Notes: generated by a model not told the origin, from the letters alone. 64,000 bases of DNA from Hordeum vulgare subsp. vulgare (GCF_904849725.1 NC_058521.1:346130638-346194637), one strand, 5' to 3'; positions 35,139 through 47,947 are shown, numbered from the stretch's first letter. Program-made: numbers and translations.

Positions 35139-38100
35139 TTGCAGAAGAAAGAGAAGAAGCAAGAAGAGAAGAAGGAGAAGAAAAAAAAGAAGCAGGAGGA
35201 GGAGGAGGAGGAGAAGGAGAGGAGAAGCAGAAGGAGGAGGAGAAGAGAAGGGGAAGAGAAGAAGAAGGAGGAGCAGGAGGAGAAGAAGTGGGAGAGAATA
35301 AGAAAGAGAAGAAGGAGGGCTCCTTCTCCTTCTTCTCCTCTTTCTCATTCTTCTCTTCTTCTTCTCCTGCTCCTTCTTCTCCTTCTCCTTCTCTTCTTTT
35401 TCTCTTCTTCTTCTTCTTCTTCTTCCTTTTCATTTCTCCTATTCTCCTCTTCTTGGAGCTAAATTAGCTAAGTATGTCTTTTTGCAGCTAAATGGGCTAA
35501 TTATGTCATTATAGAGGAAAACAAGCTAAGTATATAATATTAATGAGCTAACGAAGGTTCTTATGCCATTTTGAGCTTATAATGTCTTTTAGGAGCTTAA
35601 TTAGTCATTTTAATCAGCTAACCAAGGTTCTTATGATGTTTTTACCTAACTAAGCTAATTATGTCATTTTGGAGGATAATTAGCTAAGTATGTCTTTGTT
35701 GGGGAAAATAAGCTAAATTGAAGAAGAAAGAGAAGAAGCAAGAAGAGAAGAAGGATAAGAAAAATAAGAAGGATAAGGAGGAGGAGAAGAAGAAGAAAAG
35801 AAGAGGAGAAGAAGAAGGAGAAGAAGAAGGAGAATAAGGAGGAGAGAAAAACAAGGAGAAGAAGAAGGAGAAGAAGGAGGGCTCCTTCTTCTTCTCCTCC
35901 TCCTTTTCCTTCTTCTCTTCTCCGTCTCCTCCTCCTTCTTCTCCTTCTCCTTCTCTTCTTCTTCTTATTCTTCCTTCTTTTCATTTCACCTCTTCTCCTC
36001 TTCTTGGAGCTAAATTAGCTAAGTATGTATTTTTGAAGCTAAATGTGATAATTATGTCATTTTAGAGAAAAACAAGCTAAGTATATAATATTAATGAGAT
36101 AACCAAGGTTCTTATGCCATTTTGAGTTTATTATGTCTTTTAGGATCTTAATTAGTCATTTGAATGATCTAACCAAGGTTCTTATGATGTTTTTACATAA
36201 CTACGCTAATTATGTCATTTTGGAGGATAATTAGCTAAGTATGTCTTTGTTGGGGAAATAAGCTAAATTGAAGATGAAAGAGAAGAAGCAAGAAGAGAAG
36301 AAGGAGAAGAAAAAGAAGAAGGAGAAGAGGAGGAGAATAAGAAGAAAATGAGAGGAGAAGAAGAAAGAGAAGAAGGAGAATAAGGAGGAGAGAAGAAGAA
36401 TGAGAAGAAGAAAGAGATGAAAGGGGGCTCCTTCTCCTTCTTCTCCTCCTTCTCCTTCTTCTCTTCTTCTTCTCCTCCTCCTTCTTCTCCTTCTACTTCT
36501 CTTATTTTTCTCTTCTTCTTCTTCTTCCTTATTTTCATTTATCCTCTTCTCCTCTTCTTGGAGCTAAATTAGCTAAGTATTTATTTTTGGAGCTAAATGG
36601 GCTAATTATGTCATTTTACAGGAAAACAAGCTAAGTATATAACATTAATGAGCTAGCTAGGGTTCTTATGCCATTTTGAGCTTATTATCTCTTTTAGGAT
36701 CTTAATTAATCATTTTAATGAGTTAACCAAGGTTCTTATGATGTTTTTACCTAACTACGCTAATTATGTCATTTTGGAGGATAATTATCTAAGTATGTCT
36801 TTTTTGGGGAAAATAAGCTAAATTGAAGAAGAAATAAGAAGAAGAAAACAAGAAGAAACTAAGAGGAGAAGAAGAAGGAGAATAAGGAGGAGAGAAAAAG
36901 AAGGAGAAGAAGAAGGAGAATATGGAGGGCTCCTTCTCCTTCTTCTCCTCCTTTTCCTTCTTCTGTTCTTCTTCTCCTCCTCCTTCTTCTCCTTTCCTTC
37001 TCCTCTTTTTCTCTTATTCTTCTTCTTATTCTTACTTCTTTTCATTTCTCCTCTTCTCCTCTTCTTGTAGCTAAATTAGCTCAATATGTATTTTTGGAGG
37101 TAAATGGGCTAATTATGCCATTTTAGAGAAAAACAAGCTAAGTATATAATATTAATGAGCTAACCAAGGTTCTTATGCCTTTTTGAGTTTATTAGTACTT
37201 TTAGGAGCTTAATTAGTCATCTTAATGAGCTAACCAAGGTTCTTATGATGTTTTTACCTAACTAAGGTAATTATGTCATTTTGGAAGATAACTAGGTAAG
37301 TATGTCTTTGTTGAGGAAAATAAGCTAAATTGAAGAAGAAAGAGAAGAAGCAAGAAGAGAATAAGTCGAAGAAAAAGAAGAAGGAGAAGGAGGAGGGGAA
37401 GAAGAAGAAAAGAAGAAGAAAATAAGAGGAGAAGAAGAAGGAGAAGAAGAAGGAGAATAAGGAGGAGAGAATAAGAATGAGAAGAAGAAGGAGAAGAAAG
37501 AGGGCTCCTTCTCCTTCTTCTCCTCCTTCTCCTTCTTCTCTTCTTCTCCTCCTCCTCCTTCTTCTCCTTCTCCTTCTCTTATTTTTCTCTTCTTCTTCTT
37601 CTTCCTTCTTTTCATTTCCCCTCTTCTCCTCTTCTTGGAGCTAAATTAGCGAAGTATGTATTTTTGGAGCTAAATGTGCTAATTATGTAATTTTAAAGGA
37701 AAACAAGCTAAGTATATAGTATTAATGAGCTAACCAAGGTTCTTATGCCATTTTGCGCATATTATGTCTTTTAGGAGCTTAATTAATCATTTTCATGAGC
37801 TAACCAATGTTCTTATGATGTTTTTACCTAACTAAGTTAATTATTCCATTTTGGAGGATAATTAGCTAAGTATGTCTTTGTTGGGGAAAATAACCTAAAT
37901 TGAAGAAGAAAGAAGAAGAAGAAAAGAAGAAGAAAATACGAGGAGAAGAAGAAGGAGAAGAATAAGGAGAATAAGGATGAGAGAAGAAGGAGGAGAAGAT
38001 GGAGGAGAAGAAGAAGGAGAATAAGGACGAGAGAAGAACCTCCTTCTTCTCCTCCTTCTCCTTCTTCTCTTCTTCTTCTCCTCCTCCTTCTTCTCCTTCT

Positions 38101-40145
38101 CTGTATCTTCTTTTTCTCTTCTTCTTCTTCTTCCTTCTTTTCATTTCTCCTCTTCTCCTCTTCTTGGAGCTAAATTAGCTAAGTATGTATTTTTGGAGCT
38201 AAATGGGCTAATGATGCCATTTTAGAGGAAAACAAGCTAAGTATATAATATTAATGAGCTAACTAAGGTTCTTATTCCATTTTGAGCTTATTATGTCTTT
38301 TAGGATCTTAATTAATCATTTTAATGAGCTAACCAATGTTACTATGATGTTTTTACCTAACTAAGCTAATTATGTCATTTTACTAGATAATTAGCTAACT
38401 ATGTCTTTGTTGGGGAAAATAAGCTAAATTGAAGAAGAAAGAAGAAGAAGAAAAGAAGAAGAAAAGAAGACGAGAAGAAGAAGGAGAAGAAGAAGTAGAA
38501 TAAGGAGGAGAGAAGATGATGGAGAAGAAGGAGACCTCCTTCTTCTCCTCCTTCTCCTTCTTCTCTTCCGCTTCTCCTCTTCCTTCTTCTCCTTATCCTT
38601 CTCTTCTTCTTCTTCTTCTTCCTTCTTTTCTTTTCTCCTCTTCTTGGAGGGAAATTAGCTAAGTATGTATTTTTGGAGCTAAATGGACTAATTATGTCAT
38701 TTTAGAGGAAAACAAGCTAAGTATATAATATTAATGAGCTAACCATGGTTCTTATGCCATTTTGAGATTATTATGTCTTTTAGGAGCTTAATTAGTCATT
38801 TTAATGAGCTAACCAAGGTGCTTATGATGTTTTTACCTAACTAGGCTAATTATGTCATTTTGGAGTATAATTAGCTAAGTATGTCTTTGTTGGGGAAAAT
38901 CAGCTAAATTTAATAAGAAAGAAAAGAGGAAATAAGAGTAGAAGGAGAAGGAGGAGGAGAAGAAGAAGAAAAGAAGAGGAGAATTAGAAGGTGAATAAGA
39001 AGGAGAATAAGGAGGAGAGAAGAAGAATGAGAAGAAGAAGGAGGTCTCCTTCTCCTTCTTCTCCTCCTTCTCCTTCTTCTCTTCTTCTTCTCCTCCTCCT
39101 TCTTCTCCCTCTCCTTCTCTTCTTTTTCTCTTCTTCTTCTTCTTCTTCCTTCTTTTCATTTCTCCTCTTCTCCTCTTCCTGGAGCTAAATTATCTAAGTA
39201 TGTATTTTTGGAGCTAAATGGGCTAATTATGTCATTTTAGAGGAAAACAAGCTAAGTATATAATATTAATGAGCTAACCAAGGTTCTTATGCCATTTTGA
39301 GCTTATTATGTCTTTTAGGGTAGTCATTTTAATGAGCTAACCAAGGTTCTTATGATATTTTTACCTAACTAAGGTAATTATGTCATTTTGCAGGATAATT
39401 AGCTAAGTATGTCTTTGTTGGGGAAAATAAGCTAAATTGAAGAAGAAAGAAGAAGAAGAAAAGAAGAACAGAAGAAGAAGGATAAGAAGGAGGAGAAGAA
39501 GGAGGAGAGAAGAAGAAGGAGAAGAAGGAGGGCTCCTTCTCCTTTTTCTCCTCCTTCTCCTCCTTCTCTTCTTCTTTTCTTCTTCTTCTTATTCTCCTTC
39601 TCCTTCTGTTCCTTTTCTCTTCTTCTACTTCTTCTTCTTCCTTCTTTTCATTTCTCCTCTTCTCCTCTTCTTGGAGCTAAATTAGCTAAGTATGTATTTT
39701 TGGAGCTAAATGGGCTAATTATATCATTTTAGAGGAAAACAAGCTAAGTATATAATATTAATGAGCTAACGAAGGTTCTTATGCCATTTTGAGCTTATTA
39801 TGTCTTTTAGGAGCTTAATTAGTCATTTTAATGAGCTAACCAAGGTTCTTATGATGTTTATACTTAACTAGGCTAATTATGTCATTTTGGAGGATAATTA
39901 GCTAAGTATGTCTTTGTTGGAGAAAATAAGCTAAATTGAAGAAGAAAGAGAAGAAGAAAGAAGAGAAGAAGGAGAAGAAGAAGGAAAGAAGAAGAAAAAG
40001 AAGAAGAGAAGAAGGAGAAGAAGAAGGAGAAGAAGGAGGAGAGAAAAAGAAGGAGGAGAAGAAGGAGGGCTCCTTCTCCTTCTTCTCCCCCTCCTCCTTC
40101 TTCTTCTCCTTCTTTTTCTCTTCTTCTTCTTATTCCTTCTTTTCA
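35139..40145. repeat. tandem array of ten polypurine/polypyrimidine palindromes
   Basis: Ten units, each with a purine arm (AAGAAGGAG words, about 90-180 bp), a centre such as GGAGGGCTCC, and a pyrimidine arm (CTTCTCCTT words, about 75-140 bp). Units 1-9 are followed by a moderately conserved AT-rich linker starting GGAGCTAAATTAGCTAAG; the last runs into unique sequence. Centres are near 35319, 35880, 36427, 36929, 37504, 38040, 38534, 39045, 39532 and 40069, so the period is about 487-575 bp. The linkers contain TTAATGAGCTAACCAAGG and ATTATGTCATTTTGGAGG. The apparent Lys/Arg-rich and Ser/Leu-rich frames are by-products of the tracts. The units differ by many small indels, so the array is not a recent perfect duplication. 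Confidence 0.95.
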
Positions 40146-40177
40146 TTTTTACTATTTCAGTTGAGCTTATTATGTCA

Positions 40178-40275
40178 TTTTGGAGCTAAATTAGCGAAGT
40201 TATGAAACTAGTGGTTTCACTAACCATTTTGGAGCTAAATTAGCTAAGTTATGAAACTAGTGGTTTCACTAACCA
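40178..40275. repeat. 49-bp direct tandem duplication
   Basis: Two copies of a 49-bp unit beginning TTTTGGAGCTAAATTAGC and containing ATGAAACTAGTGGTTTCAC stand head to tail, with one clear substitution (GCGAAG / GCTAAG). The unit starts with the same words as the linker of the palindrome array, so it is its decayed edge. Confidence 0.9.
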
Positions 40276-40344
40276 TTTTTTCTATTAGAAATCAAGTAGG
40301 AGCTTATTATGTCATTTTGGAGAAAACTTACCAGAGTGGTCATC

Positions 40345-42726
40345 AAGGAGGAGAAACACTAGGGTTGCTCGTGTCAGCTTCGTTTGGAGACGGTTGCCCT
40401 ATAGAACGGTCATGCGATGCCACTCGGGAGTTATTCTGGAGAAAAGATATTTTGCAATGTATGAGTTAGCATGATGACACTCAATTGTTAAGACTAGTTT
40501 ATAATTACCATTGAAATGAAACTCACCGTGCCAATCGCAGAGAAGACGAGCATCGACGGAGGGGCTTGACCGGTCTTCTCGTACATAGACTGCTCATTCG
40601 GTTTTGAAGAGTCAGTCATATTAGTTAGTAATGAAACAGACATTACACACATGATTTGGCTAATGTGAAAAATAAACTTACCACAATAAGCTTGTACATG
40701 GCCAGGTGAGCCGCCTCGTTCCGGGCCCTCTCCTCCTCAATCAACCGAGCCGTGGTTCGGTCCCTCTCCTCAATAGCAGCCTGTAGAGTAGCATGGCTTG
40801 CCGCTCTCTCTTTCTCAAGAGCAGCCTCGTTTGCCGCTCTCTCTTTCTTAAGAGCAACCTGCAACACCATTCCTCGTTACCACAGTAATGATCGATGGCC
40901 ACAAACACAATGAAATGGATGAAATTTTTCTGAGTCCGTACACCTAACCTCGATGGCAAGATCGACTGGCCGTGGACGAGGCGTTACCTCAGGATAGGAG
41001 CTTGACTGGCGTGCCTTGATCTCCGGGAGAGTGAGTGGACAACATATTTTCCCATTTCCAATGGCTATCGAACCATGGGGCCTCCCGCCACCAGATATCA
41101 TCACCAGCTCAGGATCCAAAGGTTCCTGGCTCGGGTTAAAGTCCTCCAATTTCCAAGCCTTCCCCGTGTCCCTGTATTTCACGAGCTTGTGGTGGGATGA
41201 GATGTTGGTGAAGTTATTTGGATCATCCAGGTCAGACTCAGAGAATGCCTTTGCCTTCTTGTACGAGGCGGTATGGGCCATGCCATAAAGGTCGTACAAC
41301 TCTGGGATCTCCATCTTATTGTGATGCGCCTAAAAGACAAAGTATTAGTAAGGGGCTCAAGCTAGCATGAGGAATGAATTGCATGAATCATGAAGAAAAT
41401 CACATACCCAGTTTCGTCAGAACTGAAGTAAGTTGGCGCTGCCTTGATGGTGTGGCACACCAACCATTTGGCTACGTCGATTCTTCACATTGTCGTGGAC
41501 GGCTCGCCAGTTGCGTGTGCACCACTCATCCACCAACGCCTCCCAACAATCCATCTTATCCGCACACCATCTCGGGGGCACCTATAAGTTATTAGAAAGA
41601 ATTTTGAGTTCTATGCCTATGAATCAAATAAAGAAAACTACGTACAAGGCCTTAAGAATAGGTAATTACCTTCATGTACTGCTCCTTCTTCAGATACTTT
41701 CCGCGGCACTCCTTCTTGTGCTTCTTAATACCACGCGTGGTGTAGTAGTCTTGAATGGCCTGCAGTCGAGCCTCGTGGCGTAAGTTATGTAATAACCGCC
41801 TACACTCGGCCTCGATAACCTTGGCCGCCTCCTCCTCATATCCCTCCTCACACCTATAGAAGGTCTGCAATGAAATGAGATAACACCGATTAGTACAATA
41901 ATTACCTATACTGTTACTTTTAGATTGTGTAAAAGGATAATTTATCCAAAAGTTCTTGATCACCTTCTCGGCCCTCGTGTGGCACAAGACACCATCTATA
42001 ATCTCCTCCGGTGGGGCCTGCGTAGCCTGGTAGTGCTCTGAGGTAAATCTTAGTGTAGGAACCTCTGCTCGCGGGTAACCGGCGCTTCCGGGAGACGTGT
42101 ACTACCACGCTTGTACATGGTGGCCCCGTCCACCTGCACGTCGCCCTCACTATTCGTAGACTCATCCCTCCATCAAAAGAACAGCCACCCGGACCCTCGG
42201 TTCAATCCGGCACCTCGGTCCGATCCGGCCAGGAACCCCATCCGGACCTCTCCACGTCGTCTGAAGCGTGTGTGGCAGGAGTCTCCTGGGACGTAGCCTC
42301 AGGAACCGGAGTCTCGTGGGCCGAAGGCACCTCGACCCGAGGCTGATCCTCGACCGGAGTCTCATGGGCCGAATGCCCATCCACCCGAGGCTCCTGGACC
42401 GGAGTCCCCGTAGCCTCCTCCGCAATCGGGTCCACCATAGTAGTCATGTGCTTGGGTGAATGAGCTGGTGGTGGTGGCGAGGACGGCGCAACGGTCTGCC
42501 TACCTCTTCCACGGCCACCACCTCTCCATGTACCCTTCCCCTTCTTCCCTACCCGACCAACACCTCTCCTAGTGGGCAATGCCGCCGACGAAGAAGCACC
42601 CACGGGTGGTTTCGTAAGACTATCTGCCAAGGCTCTACGGAGAGATAGGGGTGGAATGGAAGTACCACCCCTCGTGCGGGCCACCGAAGATGAACCCGTC
42701 GAGCGATCTGGACCCGCGCCCACCAT
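40345..42726 (-). pseudogene. second gene of CACTA 2 (En/Spm ORF2-like), multi-exon
   Basis: A multi-exon gene downstream of the transposase on the same strand. A first exon opens at 42726 (MVGAGPDRS) and codes a Pro/Ser/Gly- and acid-rich N-terminus with repeated ETPV motifs. Later exon-like segments are 41880-41690 (CRRLLHNLRHEARLQAIQDY), 41594-41415 (PPRWCADKMDCW, VPHHQG), 41314-40880 (MISGGGRPHGSIAIGNG, LPEIKARQSS), 40870-40643, a coiled coil with ERAANEAALEKERAA heptads, and 40619-40530 (MTDSSKPNEQSM) ending in a GGTGAGT donor. The order fits the plant En/Spm second protein (Transposase_24 type), which in En/Spm binds subterminal repeats; here that role is inferred. Stops near 42050 suggest damage, though exon borders are uncertain. 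Confidence 0.7.
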
Positions 42727-42959
42727 CTTTCAACACTTGCTGACCTGCCATGATAAAGATTAAAAGAAATTAGTACAACATAAAAAAATGAATAACTGAC
42801 ATGAATAATAATATGTACATATATAATTTAAGTTGGGAATCTTACAAAATAATCATCATCATCAATAAATGCATCATCATCATCAGTATCACACATGTCT
42901 TCATGAATGACGTGCTCATCGGGTTCAACGGCATGAAGTTGTGGAAGGCCTTTCTGTAA

Positions 42960-45900
42960 TCAGTCAAGCATTGACAGGTCATCCGCATCAGTAACCTCTT
43001 CTAGTTCCAGCTTTGCTGGTTCCGGCTCTGGGGTGAAGTCGGATTTACTGTCGCTGTCTACTTCCATGTTCTGGGGTGAAGCACGACAGTTCTTGAAACG
43101 TTTCTTGGAAAGATGTGTTTCTCTGAAGAATTCTCCATCATATGTGTCTGGGTTAATGTGAGGTTCATATTCCTGTTCATTTGGGGGAGGTGGTCTAACA
43201 CGTGGCGGCACTTCATAAACAACATACCAACTTTCCAGATTCTTATCAGTTTGGCATGCCCACGGTAGATAGAAAACTTGGGCCGCCTATTGAGCCGTAA
43301 TATAGACATCAGGAACATCTAAATGAGTGTTTGGATTGATTCCGACTAGTCCTATATGTTCATGAGTCCTTCTAGTCTCATTCGGCTGGAACCAATAACA
43401 TTTGAAGACTACGACATTCGGTGGGTTTTCACCATAGAATTGAAGTTCATAAATTGCTTCAACTCTTCCATAATAATCGATACCACCTTCGCTGATAGAG
43501 GAGACACCACAATTTGTAGATTTCCGGTCGGGCATAGATAGATCTTTTCCAAAGGTACGAAAGAGATACCCGTTGATGTTGTATTTCTCAAATGAACGGA
43601 CCTAATAGTCAAAACCATTAGCGGCTCGTCTCAATTCGGCATCCATAGACTCTGAATTAGTCTACAAGTTTAATACGAAACGATTTTTGCATTAGCCAAA
43701 AGTTAGACCAAGAAATGAAATGGTCCATTATTGATAATTACCGTTTGTTTGAACCAAGAGATGAAACCGGGATAGCCGCTTGCATGCTTTGCCAGAAGCT
43801 CATACTCTTCGACGGAATAATTTTGGATCACCGCTCCATCTGAGAATTTGGCGACGTATCGGCTGTATGAAATATCCGAGAATAAGAGCAGTTCAAAGGA
43901 ATTAGAAGTTACGGAAAAATGTGCCGAGAACTCACTCGATGTACGGACGCACTTATGTTAGGTTGTTGAAGATATACAACAAAATTTTCACCATTGTTCG
44001 ACATCCAACGTTATTGGTTCCGAAACACCGACCAGTGCGAGCTTTGCTTTGAATAGGCTGAGGTTGGATCCACCTATTTTAGGGTCTGCATCATTGTACC
44101 GAGGCTTCGGATTATGCAAATGATGACTTTTGGCTTCGTAGTGAGTTGTCACAAAGTTTGCCACCTCCTTAGTAATGAATGCCTCGGCTATCGATGCTCC
44201 AATTCTACGCTTATTTTTACATTTAGCTCGAAGCGTCTTCTACATCCTCTCAGTTGCATAGCACCAACGATTTTGCATGGGCCCACCCAATCTTGCCTCG
44301 GTCGGTAATTGTAAAATCAAATGCTGCATTGGATTAAAGAAGCCCGGTGGAAAGATCTTCTCTAACTTGCACAGCAACTCCGGTGCAAACTCCTCCATGT
44401 CATCTACCACACCAGGCGACAATTCTTTTGCACGAAGAACACGGAAGAAATAGCTCAGCTCCGCCAGTACTAGCCATTCATCCTCAGGAATAAAGCCACA
44501 TAACGTCACCGACATTACCCGCTCAAGCCATATGTGCCAATCATGAATCTTGAGACCGAAGACTTTTAATTTTTCAAGACTCTCTCCCCTCTTTAGATTC
44601 GCTACATACCCATTGGGGAACATCAAGTGCATTTTGACCCACAAGATAATTTCCCTCATAGCTGGCCTTCTAAGTTTGAACCAGGCCTTTGGCTTCAAGC
44701 ACTTCTGCTTTCCTTTGCCTTCTCGCATGTTTTGTAATGGTCTGTGACATAGTGTCTCTTGATCGACTCTAGCCTTAGTATTATCCTTTGTCTTCTCATC
44801 TATGTCGAACAATGTACCAAAAATAGCCTCTCCAATATTCTTTTCAGTGTGCATCATGTCGATATTGTGTGTAAGAAGGAGGTCTTTGAAGTAAGGCAGA
44901 TCCCACAAGCATGGCTTGTGAGTCCAGGCGTGTTTTGAATTATACCCCTTGAAATACCCTGGACGCTCGAGATCAGGCTCGAGGGCATTTAACTGATCCA
45001 AGATCTATTGGCCTGTCAATGGAGGTGGTGCCAAGTTTTTGACAACTTTACCTTTGGTAAAGTTCTTCTTGTCTTTGCTGAACAGATGGTCAGGATCCAG
45101 GAACTGTCTATGCAAGTCAAAGGAAGAATACTTAGGACGCTCCTGCAACCAATGAAACGGAAGAGCTGCCTTGCATGTGGGGCACGGGAACCTTCCATGC
45201 ACACACCATCCTGAGAATAGCGCATAAGCCGGCAATTCATGCATACAGTACATGTACCACACATGCATTTTGAAGTTTTCTTTTCTAGCGACATCGTATG
45301 TCTTGACGCCATTATCCCAAGCTTCTTGCAATTCATCCTTAAGCGGCTGCATGTACACATTGATATTCTTCCCCGGATAATTGGGACCAGGAATTATCAA
45401 TGTCAGAAACATGTTCTTTCTTTGCATAATCTACCCGGGGGGAGATTGAGTGGAATGACAAATACAGGCCAACTACTGTATTGGGTTGCCATCATGCCGA
45501 AGGGATTAAAACCATTCATGGCGATGCAGACTCGAGGATTCCTTGGATCTGCCGCTTTATCCTGATGCAATCCATCGAAATGTTTCCACGCTTCCCCATC
45601 CGATGTGTGTACCGCCATCTTATTCCCATCCGCATCTAGTTCGGTTCTTTTTCCCATTTTGTGCCATGCCATTTGTCTGGCTGTCTCTTCGACCATGCAA
45701 AAACGTTGAAGCGTTGGTATGATTGGCATATACCGAAGAAAACTAACTGTGATTTTGGTTTGCCTCTTCTCACCCATACCATTGTCTACCACAAGATACC
45801 TGCAAGACTCGCAATTGGGACAATAGTCCAAGTGTGCATACTCCTTCCTAAATAAGACACATCCTTTCTCACATGCATCTATCTTATCATAGGGCATCTT

Positions 45901-46485
45901 AAGTACACGAAGTATTTTGTCCGACTGGTACAAGTTTGCAGGCATGACACGGCCTTTGGGTAGAAAGCATCCAAATAGTGTCATCATCGCCTCGCAGCAT
46001 TCTCTTCCCAAGTTGAACCGAGCCTTCAAAGCCATTACTTGTGCAATGGCATCCAGCTGACAAAGTTCAGTGTGCTCGTGGAGAGGACGTTTTGAAGACT
46101 CCAACATTTCATAGAAGGCCTTTGCAGATTCCTCCATCTCATCTTCCAAATCCCGAGCATCATCAAAGTCTTGCACCATGTCTTCGATCCCGGTACCATG
46201 CTTGTCGGTGCGACGACGAACCACCTCAACTCTGGTGCATTGTATAGACTCACCATGAAATGTCCAAACCATATAATTAGGCTTAAAACCCCTCCTCTGT
46301 AGGTGTTTAATCATTACAGCCTCTGTCCTCTTTTTATAGTTGTCGCATTCAGGAAAACGGCACCAGTTTGTTTCCTGGCCATTTGCAAATGCGGATTTCA
46401 CAAACTCCTTGGTTTTTATAAACCATTCTTTCGTCATCTCTTTCTGACTAGGGTGACCGGTGTACATCCACGCACGATCACTCAT
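42960..46485 (-). pseudogene. CACTA 2 Tnp2-like transposase
   Basis: Transposase of the TNP2/TnpD type (Transposase_21, followed by DUF4218- and DUF4216-like regions). Start ATG at 46485: MSDRAWMYTGHPSQKEM. The frame is open to 45403 with RFPECDNYKKR, DMVQDFDDAR, KALYEM-like helices, YCPNCESCRYLVVDNG and NGFNPFGMM. At a C6 tract (45437-45442 on the plus strand) the frame must change to MQRKNMFLTLIIPGPNYPGK. TGQ is followed by an in-frame stop near 45003, after which 45001-44240 is open with YFKGYNSKHAW, NIDMMHTEKNIGEAIFGTL, IHDWHIWLERVMS and FFNPMQHLILQLP. Further exon-like parts at 43618-43287 (FYGENPPNVVVFKCYWF) and 43211-42960 end the protein. With a frameshift and a stop it is probably inactive, but far better kept than the copy at 16749. 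Confidence 0.9.
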
Positions 46486-47221
46486 CTTTCCTAGTTACTA
46501 AACACACAAGAAATATGTTTATATATAATTCAGCATATATATTTATCAGTTAATCAAGTTCACCAGTTTTAGTACGTCCATGCAACCTACATGCTAATAG
46601 GTAAAGATAGGTCTTAATCCCAACCGAGTATGTGTAGATTCGGTTCGTTTTCCCATGTTCTGCTCCGTATCCAACGCAAAATTTCCATAGCACCTCCCCG
46701 CTGTTCTGCTGATACACGTCTCCGCAATAAACAGAGAGGATGAGTATCCGGAGAACAACAGGGAGGCACTGATGAAATTGTGCATCGGATCCGGAATAAA
46801 GCATATGGGAAAACGAACCCAATCTACACATACTCGGGCTGTCCATGGATAACGTTGGACAATTTACAAGAATCACGGTTATAAATATATGCAAACGCAT
46901 GCATATTTATAATTGTAACCCTTTCGAACGGGAGACGCATACTGGTCACGCATACCCATAAATTAATTTACCTATATCTAGGAAGTTTCATCTGAACACC
47001 GACACAGAACAAATGAAGGGGTGAGGAGGAGATGACATTTGTACTCACCCGCGAATGCAGGGGCGGAGCTCGTAGAACCCATGGGGAGGTCTTCGCACAG
47101 CAGACCTCACAACGACGAGACAACTGTCACATGTAAATCCACCCGATCAACACAAATATTTTGTGTTCACCAATAAAATCGAAAAATATATGACCTAACA
47201 CAAATATATGACCTAAAAAAT
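46486..47221 (-). other. CACTA 2 transposase upstream region
   Basis: Leader, intron or promoter sequence of the transposase with the inverted repeat at 46622-46838. It aligns with 16060-16748 of CACTA 1, including a conserved short frame start ATG(A/T)CATCTCCTCCTC at 47034 (16194 in CACTA 1). It may hold a first exon; I cannot decide this by eye. Confidence 0.55.
46622..46838 (-). repeat. conserved inverted repeat upstream of CACTA 2 transposase
   Basis: Plus-strand arms begin GAGTATGTGTAGATTCGG and end AATCTACACATACTCGG. Inner matched blocks are GTTTTCCCATGTTCTGC with AAGCATATGGGAAAAC, CGTATCCAACGC with GCATCGGATCCGG, and GTTCTGCTGATAC with GTATCCGGAGAAC. Arms are about 95-100 bp and the loop is about 25 bp with CAATAAACAGAG. 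Counterpart of 16402-16608. Confidence 0.88.
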
Positions 47222-47719
47222 GAGCCGGAAAGGTTTTGGGCTTTTTGCAAAGGCGAATCCATAAAAGGTGTCCCTTGCAAATGGTCCTTAAGTGCTAGTT
47301 GGAAGAGGGACAAAAATTGTGTGATGCTAATAACTTTTTTGTGATTTCTACTCTTATTCCTTCATATGGTTTGTCATGATAATAAACTTCAGATTTTGTG
47401 CCTTTTTTTGCTGCAGGTTGTGAAGCATCAAACCAAGCACATTTGTAGTTCAACGAGTGGAAAAGTGACAGGTATGACAACTAAATCTTGGGTGACTGAT
47501 AGGGCAGCGGCTATGTTGAAGAATGATCCAACCATTGGTGTTGTGAAGATACTGAGCAGCGTGAGGGCTTTAGACTACATTGCTTCCACAAGTAGCAACT
47601 CTGGACCTATCACTAGGAGCCAAGCTACAGCTCAAGGTGCTACTCCACCCCCGAAGTCTCCAGCAAAAGGGAAGAAGAAGAAAATGACTCCGAAGAAGAA
47701 GAAATTAAGTGAACTGTGA
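47222..47719 (+). pseudogene. Mutator-like (MULE) transposase fragment carried by CACTA 2
   Basis: On the strand opposite to the transposase lies a gene fragment resembling the N-terminal DNA-binding part of MuDR-type transposases. An upstream exon-like stretch reads KGVPCKWSLSASWKRDKNC (about 47260-47320), typical of the CPW...HTC zinc-finger-like module. After a TTTTTTTGCTGCAG acceptor (ends 47416), the next exon reads VVKHQTKHICSSTSGKVTG and MTTKSWVTDRAAAMLKNDP. This then passes straight into a basic tail (SPAKGKKKKMTPKKKK) with a stop at 47719, like the C-terminus of such proteins. The whole catalytic middle is missing. CACTA 1 lacks this block, so it was acquired by CACTA 2 or lost from CACTA 1. 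The identification is from motif memory. Confidence 0.6.
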
Positions 47720-47947
47720 TCTTGTTTGTGGCTGTCATTGAACTCCCTTCCATTGATGTGTATGTGAGGTGAAAAAAGGAAGTTGCACTCATTTGTCAAT
47801 CCATTTGTCAATCCATAGCGAAACATAGCTAACTAACCTAATAAACTAAACCGAAGCCGCACTCATTTGTCGATCCATTTTTGGTTTGAAACATTAGCTA
47901 AACCGAAGCCGCACTCATCTATCAATCCATAGCTTAACATAGCTAAC

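Noticed and set aside
35041..40205. Many Lys/Arg/Glu-rich frames ending in Ser/Leu/Phe-rich tails
   Set aside because: They are translations of the purine and pyrimidine arms of the palindromes, appear on both strands, and differ between units by frameshifts.
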